Shown here piece by piece: positions 1 through 5,507 of a stretch of DNA of 7,868 nt. A program made the translations under genes and the position numbers. The stretch's first letter is position 1; every line of letters starts with the position of its first letter. This stretch comes from an uncultured Collinsella sp. (GTDB lineage: Bacteria; Actinomycetota; Coriobacteriia; Coriobacteriales; Coriobacteriaceae): the NCBI GenBank assembly GCA_902476475.1, contig CABSDO010000090.1, forward strand, positions 1-7,868, given 5' to 3'. A model generated the notes under the pieces. That model had not been told where the DNA came from. It made no database searches and was given only the letters and a program-made list of their open reading frames with translations.

Positions 1-90
1 GCCGAGCCGCTGCCTGTCGCCGAGCCGGTCATTCCTGTGGCCGATCCCTTCGCCCCGATCGATAACTTCGCTGCCGACGACCTGGACTAG
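1..90 (+). CDS. C-terminal end of an unidentified protein (partial)
   Basis: The first reading frame is open from the left edge to a TAG stop at 88-90, giving 29 residues rich in Pro, Ala, Val and Asp (AEPLPVAEP at the start, ending in NFAADDLD). It looks like a disordered, acidic proline-rich tail with no recognisable domain, so the protein cannot be named. That it is coding is supported by GC-rich third positions and by a strong intrinsic terminator 31 bases after the stop. The start and main domain lie outside the window. Confidence 0.6.
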   Translation, partial: AEPLPVAEPVIPVADPFAPIDNFAADDLD

Positions 91-120
91 CTCCAGAGTT
101 AGAATCTAGTGTCTCTGAGA

Positions 121-148
121 GGAGCTCGCGCTTGCGGGCTCCTTTTTT
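121..148 (+). terminator. Intrinsic terminator after the left-edge gene
   Basis: A 9-bp stem (GGAGCTCGC at 121-129 with GCGGGCTCC at 134-142, one G-T pair) closes a 4-base loop and is followed by six T (143-148). It ends transcription of the partial gene that stops at 90. Confidence 0.9.
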
Positions 149-167
149 GTGGCTGTAAGCCGGTTGG

Positions 168-211
168 AAAACAAAACGCCGAGCCTCGCGCGTGGTGGCG
201 CAGGGCTCGGC
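168..211 (-). terminator. Intrinsic terminator of the nitroreductase gene
   Basis: On the - strand GCCGAGCC (211-204) pairs perfectly with GGCTCGGC (185-178), with extra GCGC/GCGC pairing inside the loop. The stem is followed by the tract GTTTTGTTTT (177-168). It lies about 46 bases past the nitroreductase stop and faces the + strand terminator at 121-148, so the two convergent genes are insulated. Confidence 0.85.
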
Positions 212-256
212 AGACGGGCTGGAGGTCAAGGGTGTGTTAAGGCGTGCTCCAATAAT

Positions 257-787
257 CTACTTAAGGATGAAGTCAGAGAGGGGAATGGTGCGGGCCTCGC
301 GATGCTCGGGGTCGGCGATATGGTCGGCGGGATAGCCGCAGACGAGCATGTGATAGGGATAGATGCCCTCGGGCAGGTTGAACTGCTCACGGGCTACCTC
401 GGGCTTAAAATGGCATACCCAGCACGTTCCCAGACCCTGCTCCTCGGCCTCCATCATCATCTGATCGCAAACAATCGAGGTGTCGATGGCACTCGAGTTC
501 ATCTGGTCATAAGGGCGCACCCAAGCGTCGTCGGTAACGCTGCAAATGAGGAAGATGAGCGGAGCACCAAAGATGGACCCATCACGAGCAAACCGAGGCT
601 GACAAGCAGCAGCCTTTTCCAGAAACTCAGGCGAATCCAGGACCATCACGCGGGTTGGATGGTTATTACAAGCGGAAGGAGCAATCCGCCCAGCCTCAAC
701 AATGGCATCCACCACAGCCTGCTCAACAGAACGATCCTCAAACTCGCGACAAGAATAGCGACCCCGAGCCAGATCCAAATACCCCAT
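257..787 (-). CDS. Nitroreductase family protein (FMN-dependent oxidoreductase)
   Basis: A 176-residue protein of the compact nitroreductase fold: homodimeric, cytosolic flavoenzymes that reduce nitro compounds, quinones or related acceptors with NAD(P)H. Visible family marks are the N-terminal FMN-phosphate segment RGRYSCREF (8-16), the APSACNNHPT loop (36-45), the helix and turn MMMEAEEQGLGTCW (110-123), GYP at 151-153 and the C-terminal EHREARTIPL (161-170). Length is normal for the short members. The start is set at the ATG at 787 because GGAGGG sits seven bases before it (800-795); the frame could extend upstream to a TTG at 811, but that lacks a site. The gene is monocistronic, ending in its own terminator. 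No clear promoter is visible, but upstream lie a 55-bp-period repeat and a large palindrome that could carry control signals. Physiological substrate unknown. Confidence 0.9.
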   Translation of the reverse strand: MGYLDLARGRYSCREFEDRSVEQAVVDAIVEAGRIAPSACNNHPTRVMVLDSPEFLEKAAACQPRFARDGSIFGAPLIFLICSVTDDAWVRPYDQMNSSAIDTSIVCDQMMMEAEEQGLGTCWVCHFKPEVAREQFNLPEGIYPYHMLVCGYPADHIADPEHREARTIPLSDFILK

Positions 788-817
788 AACCAAACCCTCC
801 AAAGTCAGCAAATCAAT

Positions 818-912
818 CCAAAGTAAACCAAAGGGTACCCAAAGCCCTATTCAGCCAATCGCTCCTCAAGGGCCAAAGTGTCCAAACGGGTACCAAAGGT
901 CCCTTCAGCCAA
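818..912. repeat. Two degenerate direct repeats, 55-bp period, upstream of the nitroreductase
   Basis: Units at 818-858 and 873-912 share the order CCAAAGT, then CCAAA, then GGGTACC, then a CCC-containing stretch, then TTCAGCCAA. GGGTACC falls at 833-839 and 888-894; CCAAAGT starts at 818 and 873. A further partial copy, ATCAGCCAAAGTTCCC, lies at 933-948, and CCAAAGTCAGC lies next to the nitroreductase ribosome site. On the nitroreductase-sense strand the region reads as repeated CTTTGG and TTGGCTGA words. It is non-coding. A repeated operator or a decayed tandem duplication are both possible. Confidence 0.6.
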
Positions 913-954
913 GCCCCCATTGCGCTAAAACTATCAGCCAAAGTTCCCACTGGT

Positions 955-1062
955 GGTACGTAAGGCGAAGGGCCGGCCACGGTTTACTTTCGAACGACTC
1001 TGCAAAGCAGCCGGAGTGAGAAAGCAAACCGTGGCCGGCCCTTCGCCGCCGGGACACGTACC
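955..1062. repeat. Large intergenic palindrome (22-bp perfect arms)
   Basis: The arm at 964-985 (GGCGAAGGGCCGGCC then ACGGTTT) is exactly complementary to 1026-1047. After one mismatch the stem continues for five pairs (CTTTC 987-991 with GAAAG 1020-1024). An outer pair GGTACGT (955-961) / ACGTACC (1056-1062) flanks it, and the central loop can fold further (ACTC/GAGT; CTGC-AAA-GCAG). It starts six bases past the DUF47 stop. On the - strand it is not followed by a T tract, so it is not a standard intrinsic terminator. It could act as a transcript 3'-end stabiliser, a cruciform site, or be a dispersed palindromic element. Confidence 0.85.
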
Positions 1063-1067
1063 GCTAA

Positions 1068-1691
1068 TTAACTGTTCTTCATGACAATCGAATCCACAAC
1101 ATCGGCCACATTCTCACAGCAGTCAGCGCAGTACTCCAGGAAGGCGTACACGTCACGCCAAGCGATGACCTCGAGCGGATCCTTGCCGTTGACATGCAGG
1201 TTGCGCATGGCGTTGATGTAGAGCTCGTCGGCCTCGGACTCGATCGTGTTGATCTGGATGACGAGTTCGCGCAGGGTCTTTGACTTGCGGTAGTTGGGCA
1301 GCTCGACCATCAGGTCCTTCATGGCGCGGCAAGCGTCGGTCACCTTGTGGGCGATGACGATGGCGTCGGGATGGATGCTCTGGATGTTGGTGAAGTAGAC
1401 GCGCTGCACGACGCCCTCAATACGGTCGAGCACGGTGTCGAGCGAGCAGCTCATCAGGTCCAGGTCCTCGCGCTCAAGCGGGGTGATAAAGGCCGTGAGC
1501 AGGGCGTCCTCAAGCTCATGGTGCTTCTTGTCGGCCGCATGCTCGATCGCGTGCATCTTGTCGAGCATATCGTGAATCTTTGCAGGATCGAAGTTCTCGA
1601 AAATCTTGGTGAGCAGCTCGGCGGCCTGGACGGCAAGGTCGGCGCAGGCGACGTAGTTGTCAAAGTAGAACGAATCGGGTTTCTTTGCCAT
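1068..1691 (-). CDS. DUF47 family (PhoU-like) phosphate transport accessory protein
   Basis: A 207-residue, almost entirely alpha-helical cytosolic protein matching the DUF47/PhoU-like family in length and pattern. It has two acidic metal-binding-type motifs in repeated helical bundles, EHAADKKHHEL (50-60) and ESEADELY (151-158), the conserved ITPLEREDLDLM (69-80), and a C-terminal helix with ECxD/ENVAD-like acids (187-197). Such proteins are encoded beside PiT permeases and are thought to modulate or partner them. Here the gene follows the permease gene after 67 bases with no terminator between, so the two are probably one operon. The start is supported by GAAAGGA seven bases before the ATG. 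It is distinct from true PhoU of the Pst system, and no pst genes are present. The large palindrome at 955-1062 lies directly past its stop. Confidence 0.88.
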   Translation of the reverse strand: MAKKPDSFYFDNYVACADLAVQAAELLTKIFENFDPAKIHDMLDKMHAIEHAADKKHHELEDALLTAFITPLEREDLDLMSCSLDTVLDRIEGVVQRVYFTNIQSIHPDAIVIAHKVTDACRAMKDLMVELPNYRKSKTLRELVIQINTIESEADELYINAMRNLHVNGKDPLEVIAWRDVYAFLEYCADCCENVADVVDSIVMKNS

Positions 1692-1758
1692 GAGTGGGTC
1701 CTTTCGAGGCGAAGACGGGTGGGCGAAGTATTACGGTCCGGATGGACGCTCGGCGTGA

Positions 1759-2808
1759 CTAGATGAACATCATGAACAGCTTGGCCATGACAAAGCTGAT
1801 GAGTCCACAGGCGGGGAAGGTGAAGAACCAGGTGAACATCATGTCCTTGACGACACCGAAGTTGATGGCCGAAAGGCGCTTGACGGCGCCGACGCCCATG
1901 ATGGCGCAGGTCTTGATGTGAGTGGAGGACACGGGGATGCCGGTAAGGGTGGCAAGCAGCAGGTTTGCGGCGCCTGCGAGGTCGGCGGAGAAGCCCTGGT
2001 ACTTTTCGAGCTTGACCATGCTCTGGCCGACGGACTTGATGATGCGCTCGCCGCCCACGCTGGTGCCGATACCCATAGTGGCCGAGCACAGCAGCATAAT
2101 CCAGATGGGGATGCCTGCATCGCCGACGCTCGTCTGGCCGCTGGCAAAGGCCACGCCTAAAAAGAGCACGCCGATGAACTTCTGTCCATCCTGCGCGCCG
2201 TGCATAAAGCTCATGGCCGCAGCGCTCGCGATCTGAGCGTATTTAAAGAAGACATTGGCACGTCGCCTGTTGGCGGCGGCGAAAAGAATCGAGACGAGCT
2301 TGCACAGGACCCAGCCCATGACAAAGCCCAAGCCGATGGAGAGCGCCAGACCGTAGATAACCTTCATCCACTCGTGGACGTTGACGCTGCTCGCGCCGCC
2401 GAGGGCGATAGCGGCACCGGTCAGGCCGGCGATGAGGCTGTGGCTTTGCGAAGTGGGGATGCCAAAACGCGACGCTGTGGCGCCGTAGACGACGATGGAG
2501 AACAGCGCCGCGCATAGGCAGGCGAGCGCCATGGTGCTATTTCCGCCAAAGTCGACGATATGTGAGATGGTGTTGGCGACGCTTGCGTTAAAGTGCGTCA
2601 TGATGAGTACGCCGAGGAAGTTGAATGCGGCGCTCATGAGAATGGCGGCACGGGCGGGCATGCAACGTGTAGTGACGCAGGTCGCGATGGCGTTGGGCGC
2701 GTCGGTCCATCCATTGACGAAGATGGCGCCCAACGCGAGGATCACGGTGACGGCAAGGACTGGGTTCGACACAATTTGGCCGAGGAAGGTTGAGAACGTT
2801 ACGTCCAT
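1759..2808 (-). CDS. PiT family inorganic phosphate transporter
   Basis: A 349-residue polytopic membrane protein with the duplicated PiT architecture. The first half has NGWTDAPNAIAT (32-43, the family ND..NA signature with W-T in place of the usual residues) and GIPTSQSH (116-123). The second half has HGAQDGQK (203-210) and GIPVSSTH (290-297). About ten hydrophobic segments are visible, with a basic cytoplasmic stretch (NRRRANVFFK, 180-189) between the halves. The family moves inorganic phosphate, often as a metal-phosphate complex, with a proton or cation. It heads a two-gene operon with the DUF47 gene. The ATG at 2808 is the first possible start after an in-frame TAA (2841-2839). Only a weak GAGAAAG precedes it, whereas a far stronger site lies further upstream before a three-codon ORF. 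It resembles the shorter bacterial PiT forms without a large central loop. Confidence 0.93.
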   Translation of the reverse strand: MDVTFSTFLGQIVSNPVLAVTVILALGAIFVNGWTDAPNAIATCVTTRCMPARAAILMSAAFNFLGVLIMTHFNASVANTISHIVDFGGNSTMALACLCAALFSIVVYGATASRFGIPTSQSHSLIAGLTGAAIALGGASSVNVHEWMKVIYGLALSIGLGFVMGWVLCKLVSILFAAANRRRANVFFKYAQIASAAAMSFMHGAQDGQKFIGVLFLGVAFASGQTSVGDAGIPIWIMLLCSATMGIGTSVGGERIIKSVGQSMVKLEKYQGFSADLAGAANLLLATLTGIPVSSTHIKTCAIMGVGAVKRLSAINFGVVKDMMFTWFFTFPACGLISFVMAKLFMMFI

Positions 2809-2838
2809 ATATGGGCTTTCTCGAAGTTTGCAGGCACT

Positions 2839-2870
2839 TTACAAAAACATGATAAATCGTATCACCTCCT
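2839..2870 (-). promoter_or_regulatory. Strong Shine-Dalgarno and three-codon ORF in the pit leader
   Basis: On the - strand AGGAGGTGAT (2870-2861), complementary over ten bases to a typical 16S 3' end, is followed by ATG TTT TTG TAA (2850-2839). The frame is the same as pit, whose ATG comes ten sense codons later, with no alternative start between. The spacing from GGAGG to this ATG is 14 bases, longer than usual. Either this is a minimal upstream ORF or ribosome standby site that feeds pit, or it is the former pit start interrupted by a nonsense codon. Confidence 0.45.
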
Positions 2871-3021
2871 GCGGGTCTCTTTACCGAGTTCTGATGGGAG
2901 AAGTGAACTTTTTGGCACTAAAATTGAATATTTGCCCTGTTGACCGCGGGTGTTCTTTTTGCTAACACGCCATGCGGACACGTGCGATTACTACGACACT
3001 CCAAAACCACAGTCTGTTCGC

Positions 3022-3051
3022 TTTACAACATACAAACATGCGTTCGATAAT
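3022..3051 (+). promoter_or_regulatory. Strong sigma-70-type promoter, apparently leaderless
   Basis: TTTACA (3022-3027) and GATAAT (3046-3051) each match consensus at five of six bases with an 18-base spacer. The expected start point, about seven bases past the -10, is 3058-3059, which coincides with the A of the ATG at 3059. A weaker alternative, TTGACC at 2940 and TAACAC at 2963 with 17-base spacing, would give a leader of about 85 bases. Confidence 0.6.
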
Positions 3052-3058
3052 AGGAGGC

Positions 3059-3397
3059 ATGGAATATCGACAGACAGACGGCAAAACTCGGCGCGTACAC
3101 AAGCAGTATGTGGACGTCGTGGCTCGCATCCTCGCGGGCGGACAGGTTGTGCCGGTTACCGTCTGCTGGGTTGACGGTCGCTGCTTTACGATTGACGAGA
3201 TTGTCTCGTCTACCGGTTTTGGCCTGACGGTTCACGGCATTCGTACGGCGACTTATAAGGTTCGTTTTGGTGGACATGCGACCGAACTGTATCTGGAAGA
3301 ACAGGCACGCGAGCGACCGGATGGCTCGCAGACTCATCTGATGCGTTGGTGGGTGTGGGCGTTCGATCGAACACTCGAGAGCGAGCGTCGCAGGTAA
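3059..3397 (+). CDS. Small conserved-looking protein of unknown function
   Basis: A 112-residue soluble protein, basic at both ends (MEYRQTDGKTRRVHK... ESERRR). Its middle looks beta-rich: VPVTVCWVDGRCFTIDEIV, then GIRTATYKVRFGGHATELYLEE, ending with RWWVWAF. The pattern of a strand with W-x-DGR, a [YF]xIDE[IV] strand, a YxVRxGG strand and a terminal tryptophan-rich strand reminds me of small uncharacterised proteins of Firmicutes and actinobacteria, but I cannot confirm membership and assign no function. The ATG at 3059 is preferred over ATGs at 2972 and 3038, which lack ribosome sites. AGGAGG at 3052-3057 is only one base from the ATG, too close to work normally, but the promoter at 3022-3051 would start the mRNA at this ATG. 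It is divergent from pit and separated from the next gene by 79 bases. Confidence 0.75.
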   Translation: MEYRQTDGKTRRVHKQYVDVVARILAGGQVVPVTVCWVDGRCFTIDEIVSSTGFGLTVHGIRTATYKVRFGGHATELYLEEQARERPDGSQTHLMRWWVWAFDRTLESERRR

Positions 3398-3420
3398 GAA
3401 CGCGTGGCGTTCGGGTACAA
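3398..3420 (+). promoter_or_regulatory. Inverted repeat and -10 element upstream of the BI-1 gene
   Basis: GAACGC (3398-3403), GTG, GCGTTC (3407-3412) form a perfect 15-base dyad starting at the base after the previous stop. A good -10, TACAAT (3415-3420), follows two bases later. The -35 position is poor. The dyad would lie in the spacer, so it could be an operator or simply a small hairpin after the preceding gene. The predicted leader to the ATG at 3477 is about 50 bases. Confidence 0.35.
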
Positions 3421-3476
3421 TGGCAGGAAACTTGTCAGCTACGGCGCCGTCGCGGTGCTTTTGAAAGGACGAAATT

Positions 3477-4172
3477 ATGAACGATATCCAGGGCTATCAG
3501 AACGGCCCCATCGAGGCCGGCGCAAGCCGCGCCAAGGAGATGTCGCCGCGCGCGTACAACCTTGTCATGTCTGCCCTGATCTTTTTGGGCTTTTGCGCCA
3601 TGGGCGCCGGCGCTTACTTTACGAGCACCATGTCGTTTGCGCGCATGATGATGAGCGGGGCCGCCCTACCGCTGGTTTTTGGCTCGTTTATTTTGACCAT
3701 CGTCGGCATGATCATGATGTCGGCCGCCGCCAGCAAGCAGTCCGTGGGCCTGTCCCTTGTGGGCTACGTAATCTTTGCGAGTACCTTTGGCCTGACCGCG
3801 TCGTTTGGCCTTGCCAACTACGACCTGCCTACCATCAACACCGCCTTTATCGCCACGGCCGCCATCACCTTTGTCTTTGGTGCGTTGGGCGTGACCTTCC
3901 CCAAGTTCTTCCAGCGTGTGTATGGCATTGGTTTTGGCATCCTGCTTGCCACGATTCTGGTCGAGATCGTGCTGATGTTCATGGGCGTTTCGCAGTCCAT
4001 CACCGACCTGATCGTGATTGTGGTGTTCGCCGGCTTCATCGGCTACGACACCTATGTGGCAACGACGGTGCCGCCCACGCTGCCCAACGCCGTGCTTATG
4101 GCCTCCAACCTGTTCGTGGATATTATCAACGTGTTCCTGCGCATTCTGAACATCCTCGGCCGTCGCGATTAA
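3477..4172 (+). CDS. Bax inhibitor-1 / YccA-YetJ family membrane protein
   Basis: A 231-residue integral membrane protein with a short polar N terminus (residues 1-25) and seven predicted membrane segments, roughly at 28-47, 61-83, 88-112, 120-139, 150-170, 175-195 and 204-226. The family's paired aspartates are present in FAGFIGYDTY (D191) and NLFVDIINVFLRIL (D215). Their 24-residue separation equals that of the pH-sensing pair D171/D195 of Bacillus YetJ, the structurally studied calcium-leak channel. The family is linked to ion leak, membrane stress and protease control, but the role here is unknown. AAAGGA before the ATG supports the start. It is probably monocistronic: an inverted repeat and -10 lie upstream and a strong terminator lies 50 bases downstream. 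Length is typical. Confidence 0.92.
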   Translation: MNDIQGYQNGPIEAGASRAKEMSPRAYNLVMSALIFLGFCAMGAGAYFTSTMSFARMMMSGAALPLVFGSFILTIVGMIMMSAAASKQSVGLSLVGYVIFASTFGLTASFGLANYDLPTINTAFIATAAITFVFGALGVTFPKFFQRVYGIGFGILLATILVEIVLMFMGVSQSITDLIVIVVFAGFIGYDTYVATTVPPTLPNAVLMASNLFVDIINVFLRILNILGRRD

Positions 4173-4221
4173 AGCGCGGCATTGCGATGCTTCCTGCCGG
4201 ACACGGTAAAACGATGCGAAA

Positions 4222-4247
4222 GGCGGTCCTTCGGGGCCGTCTTTTTT
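4222..4247 (+). terminator. Intrinsic terminator after the BI-1 gene
   Basis: GGCGGTCC (4222-4229) pairs with GGGCCGTC (4234-4241), with two G-T pairs, around the stable TTCG loop, followed by six T (4242-4247). Confidence 0.88.
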
Positions 4248-4260
4248 GTGCGCGGCGGGG

Positions 4261-4266
4261 TATCAT
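4261..4266 (+). promoter_or_regulatory. Probable -10 element of the PARG-like gene
   Basis: TATCAT follows GGGG in the same kind of context (GGG-TAxxAT-GG) as the -10 of the BI-1 gene at 3415-3420. It lies just past the previous terminator and would give a leader of about 40 bases to the ATG at 4314. No convincing -35 is visible. Confidence 0.35.
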
Positions 4267-4313
4267 GGATGGGAAAAAGCCGATAGAGGCAGTGACAGGA
4301 AAGGTGGCCACGT

Positions 4314-5429
4314 ATGGCAGACGTTGACAACAGGAACCGTAACCGCAGGTCCAACCGAGCGGGTCAGCCCAATCCCAAGCGCGAGGCGCGTGCCAAGGCC
4401 GCCGAGCGCCATGTGGCGGCTGTGTCCGAGGCCTGTGCCAAGGATATCGAGCGTTCGCTTGCCGGCGTGCGCGAGTTCGATGGTATGCCCGCCGGTTTTG
4501 TCGCGGCGATGAAGGCCAAGACCCAGAAGGCGGCGGCTGCTGAGGAGCAGGTTGCCGAGGACGTCGAGGCCGCTGAAGTCGAGGCCGCAGTCGATACCGA
4601 GGTGACGCCCGAGCCCGTCGAGGAGGCCACCGAAGCCGAGCCCGCGCCTGCCGCCGAGGAGCCCGCTCCGGTCCTGCCCAAGGTCACCGTGCTTGACGCC
4701 TCTGCCACGCAGGCCATTCTGGATAACGGCCGAGGCTACGCGCAGTTCTGCGACATGGCTGTGCTTGCCTTTGCCTCGTTCACCAATCCGGGTGGTGGCT
4801 ACATCCAGGGCTATCTGGGCCAGGAGGCCACGCTGTGCGCCGATTCGTACCTGTACAACGTTCTCGATAAGCAGCGTAAATGGTACGGCGAGAACCGTCG
4901 CCGCAACATCAACTGTGAGCTGTACCGCAACCGTGCGCTGGTGGTGCCCGCGGTGCGCTTCGACCGCAAGCATGTGCACGCCTATGCCGACGTAATCGTC
5001 GCCGCTGCACCCAACGCCAAGCGTGCTCGCCAGGAGTACCGCGTGAGCGACGATGCCTTGCTTGACGCCCTGCGCGACCGCATTCGCTTTGTGCTTGCTA
5101 TCTGCGATGAGCTGGGCCGCGAGAAGCTCGTACTGGGTGCTTGGGGCTGCGAGAACAACGGCTTTGACGCCGAGGCCGTGGCCGAGCTCTTCCGCAAGGA
5201 GCTCGCATCGGGCGACTTCAAGGTCAAGCAGGTCTTCTTTGCCGTGCCCTCTACGCGCTGGGACGAGGATTTTGCCAAGTTCGAGCACGTGCTGGCAAAC
5301 TTCCCCGAGCGCAACGAGGAGTCCTATGCCCAGGTTGCCGCCCGCGCCGCAGCCGCTCGTGCCGCCGAGCAGGCCCAGGCAGCAGCCGAGGACGATGAGG
5401 ACGAGGACGACTGGCGCAAGTACCTGTAA
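4314..5429 (+). CDS. Microbial PARG-like macrodomain protein (TIGR02452/DUF2263 type) with altered catalytic motif
   Basis: A 371-residue cytosolic protein. Residues 1-25 are basic and polar. Residues 26-62 (ERHVAAVSEACAKDIERS... FDGMP) resemble the N-terminal helices of the family. Residues 72-120 are an Ala/Glu/Pro/Val low-complexity insert. The macrodomain core spans about 123-330, with LAFASFTNPGGGYIQG (151-166), LCADSYLYNVL (174-184), LVVPAVRFDR (209-218), VIVAAAPN (227-234) and LGAWGCENNGFDAEAVAELF (274-293). The C terminus (341-371) is Ala-rich, then very acidic (EDDEDEDDWRKYL). The family hydrolyses ADP-ribose polymers using a loop GGG-X6-8-QEE. Here the spacing is right (X7) but the motif reads Q170-E171-A172, lacking the second, catalytic glutamate. 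It may therefore bind ADP-ribose without cleaving it, or use another residue. AAAGGTGG precedes the ATG. It is a single-gene unit with its own terminator. Confidence 0.82.
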   Translation: MADVDNRNRNRRSNRAGQPNPKREARAKAAERHVAAVSEACAKDIERSLAGVREFDGMPAGFVAAMKAKTQKAAAAEEQVAEDVEAAEVEAAVDTEVTPEPVEEATEAEPAPAAEEPAPVLPKVTVLDASATQAILDNGRGYAQFCDMAVLAFASFTNPGGGYIQGYLGQEATLCADSYLYNVLDKQRKWYGENRRRNINCELYRNRALVVPAVRFDRKHVHAYADVIVAAAPNAKRARQEYRVSDDALLDALRDRIRFVLAICDELGREKLVLGAWGCENNGFDAEAVAELFRKELASGDFKVKQVFFAVPSTRWDEDFAKFEHVLANFPERNEESYAQVAARAAAARAAEQAQAAAEDDEDEDDWRKYL

Positions 5430-5454
5430 GCGGTGCGTGCGATGTGATATGCCA

Positions 5455-5488
5455 AGCCGACGGGAGGGATCGCCCCCGTCGGCTTTTT
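5455..5488 (+). terminator. Intrinsic terminator after the PARG-like gene
   Basis: A perfect 10-bp stem, AGCCGACGGG (5455-5464) with CCCGTCGGCT (5475-5484), closes a 10-base loop and runs into TTTTT (5484-5488). It also separates the next gene, whose ATG is 20 bases further on. Confidence 0.92.
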
Positions 5489-5507
5489 ACGGAATAGGGA
5501 GCTCAAG

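Noticed and set aside
788..811. TTG start extending the nitroreductase by eight residues
   Set aside because: There is no ribosome site before it, and GGAGGG sits inside this extension at ideal distance from the ATG at 787.
149..826. Long + strand open frame opposite the nitroreductase
   Set aside because: The opposite strand encodes a protein with clear nitroreductase motifs and a good ribosome site. The + frame has low-quality composition and no recognisable motif, and it overlaps the 168-211 hairpin.
955..1062. Intrinsic terminator for the DUF47 gene
   Set aside because: The stem is strong but no T tract follows on the - strand, so I list it as a palindromic element rather than a terminator.
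2861..2870. 16S rRNA 3' end fragment on the + strand (ATCACCTCCT)
   Set aside because: It is just the complement of a strong Shine-Dalgarno on the - strand; no other rRNA sequence surrounds it.
2972..3058. Earlier ATGs (2972, 3038) for the small unknown protein
   Set aside because: Neither has a ribosome site, and the added residues (MRTRAITTTLQNHS...) span a strong promoter and look non-coding.
4263..5288. 341-codon - strand open frame opposite the PARG-like gene
   Set aside because: It is an antisense shadow of a GC-rich gene. The translation is Leu/Gly/Ala-rich without domains, while the + strand has macrodomain motifs, a ribosome site and a terminator.
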